Below are positions 57,613 through 64,000 of a DNA stretch of 64,000 nt, piece after piece. The first letter of the stretch is position 1. Each line of letters begins with the position of its first letter. A program made the translations under genes and the position numbers. The notes under the pieces were generated by a model. It worked only from the letters and a program-made list of their open reading frames with translations, did no database searches and was not told where the DNA came from. The stretch is from Bedellia somnulentella (lineage: Eukaryota > Arthropoda > Insecta > Lepidoptera > Bedelliidae): contig OY755176.1 in assembly GCA_963576735.1 (NCBI GenBank), positions 14,679,423 to 14,743,422 of the forward strand, in the 5' to 3' direction.

Positions 57613-58192
57613 GGCTTAGACCTCGCTTTTTTAACATACCCTTTTTATATTATAAATCGATAAAGGACATCAAACTTAACAACTTTGCCTATGGAATGCC
57701 TATCTAAAATATTGTAATTTTCAAAATATAATAATAATTAAAAATTGTCGTACCTAGTTCAAACTGAGAATGTATACAATGAGATTCCTTGCTTCAGTGA
57801 AAATAAAAAATAAAAAAAAAACATTTGATCTATGGTGTAAACAAAAACATAACTTCTTTCTGTATTTTCCAGTTGTATTGATCGTCGTTGAAAAATAATA
57901 TCATGAAAATAAACCGGTAAGCGAGCGATTGAACTGGAAAATACCGAAAGAGGTTATGTTTTTGTTTACACCATAGATCAAATGTTTTTTTTTATTTTTT
58001 ATTTTCACTGAAGCAAGGATTCTCATTGTATACATTCTCAGTTTGAACTAGGTACGACAATTTTTAATTATTATATTTTTTTGAAAATTACCATATTTTA
58101 GATAGGCATTCCATGGGCAAAGTTGTTTAGTTTGATGTCCTTTATCGATTTATAATATAAAAAGGGTATGTTATAAAAGCGAGGTCTAGGCC
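57613..58192. mobile_element. Fold-back element copy 1 (580 bp palindrome)
   Basis: Arms 57613-57874 and 57932-58192 are nearly perfect complements around a 57-bp loop. Terminal sequence is GGCTTAGACCTCGC and its partner GCGAGGTCTAGGCC. AATT lies at or next to each end, compatible with an AATT target site. No coding sequence. Copy 2 at 59576 is almost identical. Confidence 0.88.
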
Positions 58193-58224
58193 AAATTAAG
58201 TGAGGCGCCACGGTCGAAAACTGT

Positions 58225-58425
58225 CGCCACCTTTTATGAAAATAAACATCAAGAAAAATTTCGACACCGGCGAGGTTCCAACCCGCGCCCCCGGGAGGTA
58301 GGGAACGCAAACACTACTTAAAAAAGTGTAAAACAAACAAAGTATAGAACAATTTTGCACTGGAAGCCATTGACACTGTAGCTCAATTGGCATAGCGACG
58401 GGGGCGTATACTCATATGTAACCAG
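58225..58425. mobile_element. Decayed SINE-C palindrome
   Basis: A left tRNA-like piece (complement of box B, GAGGTTCCAACCC), the loop GAGGTAGGGAACGCAAACAC and a right tRNA-like piece (TAGCTCAATTGGCATAGCG) occur in the same order as in the palindrome at 36159. Much of the left arm is deleted. Confidence 0.7.
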
Positions 58426-58429
58426 TTAA

Positions 58430-59056
58430 GGGCTATTATGGGAAAATTAGTTATCTTAAAATATAAACTTCCATATAACATACTAAGATTGCTATATTTA
58501 TCGTTGGCCGACTCTGTAATAAGTTATGGGCATGAAGCTACTAACTAAACAGGAGAGAGTACTCACAAAAATATGGTAAACAAAAATGCAATTTATTACC
58601 ATGCAATAAAGTTAATTATCTTTTAAAGACTGTCAAGCAGAGAAACGTCCTAGAACGAGAGCCGTGTGAGAGAGAAGTGTGTCCCGCTCGCACGGTTGCC
58701 AGTCGAGATTAAGTTCAAAGAAAAACAAATTAAACTTATTTATAGGGAGTATTTTATAAAAAGCAGGTTATAAACTGTTCCTTTTTTGTGTTTTATTTTA
58801 ATTATTATTGTCGCCTATCGATTTGGAGATAAATAATTGGTTAAGTTTGGCAAAAGGGATATTAATATTTGTCACGGGTATCCCCATCGAAACAAGATAA
58901 ATGTGGTGTCCACAATTTATCATCTGTTTGAGTGTTTTGGAGCTTTTATCATTTAATAGTGATAAATATGGGTTCATGTTATGGAACAATAAACAAAATA
59001 ACCTGAATCATCTCGAACTTTACCACATGAATGCATTAAACGATTTGAATTTGGTT
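58430..59056. other. Unique DNA between repeat clusters
   Basis: No supported feature. The opposed frames 58798-59086 show no domain. Confidence 0.3.
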
Positions 59057-59113
59057 TTGCTCAAAAAGTGGCTGAGGAAATTTTAATTCTCAAGCACTGG
59101 CTACCCATTCTTT
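59057..59113 (+). mobile_element. SINE-A 3' fragment
   Basis: AAAAAGTGGCTGAGGAAATTTT and AAGCACTGGCTACCC only. Confidence 0.5.
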
Positions 59114-59200
59114 TATAATCTATTAATTAAGAATAAATATGCATAAAAAAACACGTTGATTTACCAAAAACAATGTATATATGTAAATATAAGTGTTTTT

Positions 59201-59389
59201 ATAATATATTTTTGTATAATGTATGTATGTAAATATAACTTATAAATAAAGGAAAGAAAAATTTCGACACAGGTGGGGATCGAACCCGCGACCTCGGGTA
59301 TACGCCCCCGTCGCTCTGCCAATTGAGCTACCGTGTCAAAGGCTGCATCAGGTCCCCACATGAGGTTTTCATGAACAAAAACATTCAAA
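59201..59389 (-). mobile_element. SINE-C insertion with 22-bp flanking repeat
   Basis: A single tRNA-like unit on the minus strand (59266-59337) with AATAAAGGAAAGAAAAATTT on one side and CCCCACATGAGGTTTTCATG on the other. An exact 22-bp direct repeat flanks it (59179-59200 and 59390-59411), which I read as the target duplication. Relative to the copy at 60404, the CATGAGG end is in the opposite orientation to the tRNA unit, so this is a rearranged form. Confidence 0.75.
59266..59337 (-). pseudogene. tRNA-like sequence (SINE-C head)
   Basis: Minus strand: GACACGGTAGCTCAATTGGC (acceptor 5' strand, box A) through GGTTCGATCCCC (box B region) to CCTGTGTC. The anticodon arm shares the abnormal GGCGTATA loop region of the other copies, so it is not a functional tRNA. 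Confidence 0.7.
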
Positions 59390-59411
59390 ATATGTAAATA
59401 TAAGTGTTTTT

Positions 59412-59571
59412 GTATCCTTTAGAGGAACTCTTATTAAAACACCAACAGATGGTCACCCTACTTAAAACGAGACACAGTTAGCTAGTTAGCCATCCTTTTT
59501 CAGGACACTTTAGGGCGCCAGCGCGCGTTCCTGTTTAAATAATACTTCCATGGTTATGGGCTAAGGTGTGA
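59412..59571. other. Short unique spacer
   Basis: Nothing recognised between the SINE-C insertion and fold-back copy 2. Confidence 0.3.
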
Positions 59572-59575
59572 AATT

Positions 59576-60164
59576 GGCCTAGACCTCGCTTTTTTAACAT
59601 ACCCTTTTTATATTATAAATCGATAAAGGACATCAAACTAAACAACTTTGCCCATGGAATGCCTATCTAAAATATGGTAATTTTCAAAAAAATATAATAA
59701 TTAAAAATTGTCGTACCTAGTTCAAACTGAGAATGTATAGAATGAGAATCTTTGCTTCAGTGAAAATAAGAAACAAAAAAAAAACATTTGATCTATGCTT
59801 TTAGCTCTGTAAACAAAAATGTAACTTCTTTCGGTATTTTCCAGTTGTATTGATCGTCGTTGAAAAATAATATCATGAAAATAAACCGGTAAGCGAGCGA
59901 TTGAACTGGAAAATATCGAAAGAGGTTATGTTTTTGTTTACACCATAGATCGAATGTTTTTTTTTATTTCTTATTTTCACTGAAGCAAAGAATCTAGTTC
60001 TATACATTCTCAGTTTGAACTAGGTACGACAATTTTAAATTATCATTTTTTTTTGAAAATTACAATATTTTAGATAGGCATTCCATGGGCAAAGTTTTTA
60101 AGTATGATGTTCTTTATCGATTTATAATATAAAAAGGGTATGTTATAAAAGCGAGGTCTAGGCC
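59576..60164. mobile_element. Fold-back element copy 2 (589 bp palindrome)
   Basis: Arms 59576-59846 and 59904-60164 around a 57-bp loop. Direct AATT at both flanks (59572-59575 and 60165-60168). It differs from copy 1 by a 10-bp-class insertion in the left arm and scattered substitutions. Confidence 0.9.
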
Positions 60165-60216
60165 AATTGGGCCATGTTACGATGGTCAGTCAGCATTGTA
60201 TATAAATTTATAAGTA

Positions 60217-60403
60217 AATTATATTTATAATCATATTTCTTAAATAGAGAACGTCACTAAGACGCAATTCAATCAACTGTGATTTACAATGTAAGAGTGG
60301 GGGACGGTGGTCACAATTAAACCTTAGAAGAGGATTAAGTGACCACGATATAACCATTGTATAATGTATTTTGTCTTTATAATGAATAAATAATTTAAAA
60401 AAA
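60217..60403 (+). mobile_element. SINE-D 3' fragment with poly-A tail
   Basis: Near-identical to 44934-45124, including GTGGGGGACGGTGGTCACAA (45013 region) and the AATAAATAATTTAAAAAA end. The tail directly abuts a SINE-C piece at 60404. Confidence 0.8.
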
Positions 60404-60522
60404 CCTGAGGTCGCGGGTGCGAACCCCGGTGGTGTCGAAATTTTTCTTTCCTTTATTCATCTTTTATTTATTAGTAATAATCCATCCAATCCAACATGAG
60501 GTTTTCATGTCAAAAACATTCA
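60404..60522 (+). mobile_element. SINE-C copy, head-truncated
   Basis: It starts inside the tRNA-like unit (GAGGTCGCGGGTGCGAACCCC), then GTCGAAATTTTTCTTTCC and the CATGAGGTTTTCATGTC end. It supplies the uninterrupted target sequence for the Helitron at 18699. Confidence 0.75.
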
Positions 60523-60889
60523 AATTATCTTTCGTCTGTTTATAAATTGTGACTCCATGATGAAGAATAAAATACGTCTTTAATTGATAATAATAGTAGG
60601 GGAGGCGAAGCGGGGATTTTTGAAGTGACCCGAGCATATCAGATTATTATATAGGGAGAATCCTTGTACCCTTTAATCGTCTACCGAGTATGAACCCTTC
60701 ATACAGCGGAGTATGCTGAGGGGAATCCGTCAGATAAGTTAAAAAAGAACAATCCTACGAAAAACTCGAGCGCATCAGATTAAGTACAGGTAGGTTAATT
60801 ACATTTTAAAAAAGTGTATATCTGGATAATCTGACAATTAGGGCGTGTCGTTAAAAAAAATAGATGCTGAAGAATCTCCAAGCGCGTGA
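60523..60889. other. Unique DNA, nothing recognised
   Basis: No supported feature. Confidence 0.3.
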
Positions 60890-61026
60890 TGCGGGTACGA
60901 ATAAAAGTGCATGTATGAAAATATTCATGGATTTAGATGAAGCAACTAGTACAAAGTGGCGATCGATATCCGCCTGCCCCAATGAGAACTACAATGTACA
61001 GAGTGTGAGTACATGTATGTATGTAA
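60890..61026 (+). mobile_element. RTE-type LINE 3' fragment, degraded
   Basis: AAAAGTGCATGTATGAAAATATTC, ACAAAGTGGCGATCGATATC and GTGTGAGTACATGTATGTATG follow the LINE tail with a deletion in the middle. Confidence 0.7.
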
Positions 61027-61255
61027 AACAATAACTATCTATTGTATTATATTCTTTGGTAAGCATTTCCGTTGTCGATTAATTGACTCGAACTTCGCAT
61101 CGACACGGATCGGATCCCTCAAGAAGAGGAGACAGGTAGTAGTCGCTTACTGCACAATCTATATAGAGATTTGGTTTACCGTATCCTGATTTGCATATAG
61201 TTTCTATATCAGTTTTAGTTAGGGTCAACTTTATTTAAAGTTAATCAATTTGGTA
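61027..61255. other. Short unique spacer
   Basis: Nothing recognised. Confidence 0.3.
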
Positions 61256-61265
61256 GTTTCATAAA

Positions 61266-61513
61266 TTGTCTTTGTTGTGTACTGCCTTTCAATAGCACTA
61301 CCCCATATCTTCCGGTGGGTGTACGTAAGAGGCGACTAACGGTATTGGGGCTTTTAAGGGATTTTTGGGCGATGCGGTTGGAGACTCATCACCAACAACC
61401 TTCATTTCACCATCTTGTCCCCACGCAAGTTCCAAAGGTGGCTGAGAAATTGCTAATTCCTTGGCTCTGACTACCCCTTCTAGGGATTTATAGTCGTGAG
61501 TATATGTATGTAT
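61266..61513 (+). mobile_element. SINE-A copy, full length
   Basis: Complete copy with a perfect 10-bp duplication GTTTCATAAA at 61256-61265 and 61514-61523. Confidence 0.88.
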
Positions 61514-61534
61514 GTTTCATAAAGCTTATCATCA

Positions 61535-61616
61535 TCAGGCAAAAAACATCTACTGCTGGACATTGGCCTCTCCTAGATATTTCTTAAACGGCCGGCGTGC
61601 TGCATCATAAAGACTA
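61535..61616 (-). mobile_element. Tail fragment of another RTE-like LINE
   Basis: The minus strand encodes KKYLGEANVQQ and then runs into CATCATCA-type repeats read as GATGATGAT. The LGEAxxQQW end and TGA-repeat tail are typical of a second RTE group in insects. It is very short. Confidence 0.5.
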
Positions 61617-62046
61617 TACTTATTTAGCGGTCCCGTTTAAATATACTACTTCGGATAAACTTATGTCTGCAAACCCCTTTTAAGCAAACAGACACGCGTA
61701 ACATCATTTATAATGGATATTATGATAGAACATAAATATGATGTTGAGGTGTCGTATTGTCGATACATTTTATAAGCAAATTAGCCACTCCGAATATCTG
61801 GATGAGCCCCATAGGTGTTATTAGCGTGTCATCTAATATTGGTTGAAATCATGTCCGGCCATTAAAGACGCCAGTGGGCGGACTTATTGACTAGTTTCAC
61901 AGTAATTGCTATCTTCATCAGTTCTCTTACAATATACAAATTATACTTATTATATCATACGTTGTAGTCGTATAATAAAGAACAGTTTTGACTATGCATT
62001 ACATACTAACACTTCGAAACTAATATCGAGAAAGTGACAAGAACCG
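61617..62046. other. Unique DNA, nothing recognised
   Basis: No supported feature up to the piggyBac TTAA. Confidence 0.3.
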
Positions 62047-62066
62047 TTAACCTTTTCAGCGCCAAA

Positions 62067-62625
62067 GTCTGATATATTAGACATTTAAGTTTCGTGCCCT
62101 CGCCGCCAAAGTCTGATATATCAGACAAATAAATCTTACCAATTTAACTCTATTTTTTCTTATCGTTATAGTACCTGACGACATATGCATAAAATTTTCA
62201 GACAGTTTATACTTTAGTTAATCAAAAATAACAATTTCACAATGTATTATAATGTTATTTTAATAATAAATTATTAAAAACAAAACCGTGTTTATTAGTT
62301 AAATCCGACTCTTTTTTTATTTGAACCCTCAGCGCCAATGTCTGATATATCAGACATTAGTGATGTTACATTACAATGTTACTGCCAAAGCCAGAAATCT
62401 GGTACTCTAAAAAGAAACGTCTAAAAATGTCAAAATTATACAGGTTTTTGTTTTGGGCATAGAAAATTTTAGTGTGACATTATTTTACCAAGTTTTACCA
62501 CAGAGAAATTCACATATTTTCAAATTATGTTTTGTATCGAATCCAGTAAATTTCATTGTATGTCACAACACTATAGCGACACGATCATGCATCAGTCTCG
62601 TACGCCAACGTCTGATATATCAGAC
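62067..62625 (+). repeat. Four 16-bp palindromic subterminal repeats
   Basis: GTCTGATATATCAGAC occurs perfectly at 62111-62126, 62340-62355 and 62610-62625, and with one mismatch at 62067-62082. Each is preceded by CGCCAA (A/T/C)-type sequence like that of the terminal repeat. They look like transposase-binding subterminal repeats. Confidence 0.9.
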
Positions 62626-63070
62626 ACGGAAGTGACGTCAGAGGCGATAGATATTTCTAGAACTATTTTTTTGTGCTGTACAATGAGGGTAGGAGATATC
62701 GATAAATTATGGAAGTACCCTGCAAAATCATGTTATTTACTGGGTTATCATCTTTGCGTTGCTAAGTTGAGTTATTATTATTGTAAATTAATATTTATTG
62801 AAATATGACCACTGCAGAGGAGTTGATAAGGATTTTAGAAGGAACTGATGATGTTGAATTTGAAAGTGATGAAGTGATCATACATAATCAACAGGTAAGT
62901 TATTAAAAATTATAATACAATATAGTGTTTTCAATCTCAATCTAGTGTAGTTACTCTGCTCTGATACAATATAGTGTTTGTAATAAAATTTTTTATAGGA
63001 TTATTTGACTTATTGACTTTAGAAAAAAAAACTTACTACCTATCAAATTTATTTTTATTTTTTATTTCGT

Positions 63071-63323
63071 ACATACATACATACATATACTCACGGCTAT
63101 AAATCCCTTAACGGGGTAGCCAGAGCTTTGGAATGAGAAATTCCTCAGCCACTTTTGGAAAGTTGTGTGGGGAAAAGATGGTGAAATAAAGGTTGTTGGT
63201 GATGGGTCTCCAACCACATCGCCCAAAAATCCCTTAAAAAGCCCCAATACCGTTAGTCGCCTCTGACGTACACCCACCGGAAGAAATGGGGAAGTGCTAT
63301 TCTAAGCCGACACTACACAGCTA
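63071..63323 (-). mobile_element. SINE-A copy nested in the piggyBac intron
   Basis: Full-length copy with a 10-bp duplication TTTATTTCGT at 63061-63070 and 63324-63333. It is younger than the piggyBac insertion. The 71-codon frame over it is not a gene. Confidence 0.9.
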
Positions 63324-63431
63324 TTTATTTCGTGTTACTAAAAATATAAGAATTTTGTGAGTAATTTACAACTATTGTTTTAGGGAGAAGATGACGAATT
63401 TAATTGGTTGGCAGGAGCACCGCCGTCTCCA

Positions 63432-63461
63432 GTTATCGATAATATCGATATTATCGATAAC
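63432..63461. repeat. Perfect 30-bp palindrome containing TATCGATA motifs
   Basis: The sequence is its own reverse complement, built around a central ATATCGATAT with TATCGATA on each side. Another partial copy (GATCGATAGTTATCG) follows at 63463-63478. TATCGATA is the known binding site of the insect factor DREF, and CGATA of BEAF in flies; function here is unknown. Confidence 0.9.
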
Positions 63462-63614
63462 TGATCGATAGTTATCGACCAACACTAGTAAATCAACCGC
63501 GTTTATTGCCGTGGCGTGTGATGAACGTTTTTGACTAAAACTCTTGGCGTGGAAAGGGTTAACAACCAATAATAACGTTTTAACTGAACTCACAAAAAGA
63601 AGAGGTTTGCAAAA

Positions 63615-63745
63615 AGATGGTTAGCAGGGGCACTATTTCACAGTACGCAATTTTTGTCTGGACAGTGTATCTGCGTGATAGAGGGCACGTCGACCACGGG
63701 TACGGTGTCGTATAAGTTCGTATAATTAAGCCATGTTCTTTAAAC
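63615..63745 (-). mobile_element. Degenerate SINE-B fragment
   Basis: GGTTAGCAGGGGCACTATTTC, GTCTGGACAGTGTATCTGCGTG and ATAGAGGGCA follow the family order weakly. Confidence 0.45.
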
Positions 63746-64000
63746 GTATGTAAGGTTTGATAAATTAATTGGCATTAACGCATTTCTTCCCGTGGTTTAA
63801 ATGACAGTTTAGGCCTTTCCGTTGGAGACCCATCACTAATAACTATAGATTATTTAATGGTTGGAGACTGTGTAGTATAGTGTAGGTCTTGAACTGAAAA
63901 CCAGTGTTTTGACACTTGGCAATATCAAGCGCTGAGTTAATGGCTGGTTTACACAGTGCGAGCTAGCGTACGAGTCAGCCTTCCGAGTAGCTGCACTGCA
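63746..64000. other. Window end, mostly unrecognised
   Basis: A scrap at 63785-63870 (TTTCTTCCCGTGG, GTTGGAGACCCATCACTAAT) recalls SINE-A. The rest shows nothing supported. Confidence 0.3.

Larger units (their letters stand above)
62805..63464 (+). pseudogene. piggyBac transposase N-terminus, two exons, truncated
   Basis: Exon 1 (62805-62894) encodes 30 residues, starting MTTAEELIRILEGTDD and then acidic, and is followed by a consensus donor GTAAGT. After an intron (62895-63383, containing a SINE-A) with acceptor TTTTAG, exon 2 at 63384 continues in frame with GEDDEFNWLAGAPPSP and stops at 63462-63464 inside a palindrome. An acidic Asp/Glu-rich start followed by W is typical of piggyBac transposases, but the DDD catalytic domain and C-terminal zinc-binding domain are absent. 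Splicing is predicted from sequence only. Confidence 0.7.
62051..63558 (+). mobile_element. piggyBac-family DNA transposon, internally deleted, 1508 bp
   Basis: TTAA lies at both flanks (62047-62050 and 63559-63562). The ends CCTTTTCAGCGCCAAAG and, complemented, CCCTTTCCACGCCAAGAG form a terminal inverted repeat. Inside are four subterminal palindromes and the first exons of a transposase with the acidic N-terminus typical of piggyBac. The catalytic part is missing, so it cannot move itself. A SINE-A copy accounts for about 250 bp of its length. Confidence 0.88.

Overview
The window looks like nuclear DNA of an insect, most probably a moth or butterfly. It is AT-rich and almost free of genes. 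It is crowded with repeats of the kinds typical of Lepidoptera: RTE-type LINE tails ending in (TATG)n, short SINEs sharing that tail, a CR1/Jockey-like LINE tail with a TTTGAT-type end, Helitrons beginning TCTATACT and ending CTAG, and remnants of piggyBac and hAT transposons. The species cannot be fixed from sequence alone.

The only convincing intact host gene is an intronless 233-codon ubiquitin C-terminal hydrolase of the UCH-L1/L3 type on the minus strand at 56550-57251, with all catalytic residues present. No rRNA gene, functional tRNA gene, CRISPR array or operon was found. The rest reads as a gene desert or a very long intron. It holds isolated GC-rich, CpG-rich blocks (481-625, 1069-1160, 23150-23460, 26285-26395, 34175-34440, 46186-46250, 46590-46690, 51340-51430, 52960-53020) that could be regulatory or distant promoter elements.

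Layout. 1-11 kb: GC-rich blocks, then dense SINE/RTE insertions, including a 5'-truncated RTE copy with a perfect 11-bp target duplication (1866-2569), a SINE nested in another SINE (5.8-6.4 kb) and a 174-bp-armed inverted repeat (9307-9741). 11-15.5 kb: mostly unique AT-rich DNA. 15520-17211: a DNA-transposon-like element with inverted ends and many ACGGC/GCCGT motifs. 18.67-19.61 kb: a tRNA-headed repeat split by an 801-bp Helitron. 20-35 kb: scattered SINE and LINE fragments among unique DNA and GC-rich blocks. 35.8-37.6 kb: a SINE, a palindrome made of two opposed tRNA-like sequences, then a tandem array of about four 283-286-bp units. 39980-41651: a hAT element with a perfect 8-bp duplication. 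41.8-55.5 kb: more SINEs, a second Helitron (49502-50439) and a CR1-like LINE tail (53.9-54.9 kb). 56.5-57.3 kb: the UCH gene. 57.6-60.2 kb: two near-identical 580-590-bp fold-back elements. 62051-63558: a piggyBac element with palindromic subterminal repeats and a SINE in the intron of its broken transposase.

How the parts relate. The roughly 250-bp SINE family (called SINE-A here) shares its 3' end with the RTE LINE fragments, so the RTE machinery is the likely mobiliser. Many SINE-A copies keep perfect 10-12-bp target duplications, pointing to fairly recent activity. Several nested insertions give relative ages: SINE-B before SINE-A at 6 kb, SINE-C before Helitron at 19 kb, piggyBac before SINE-A at 63 kb.
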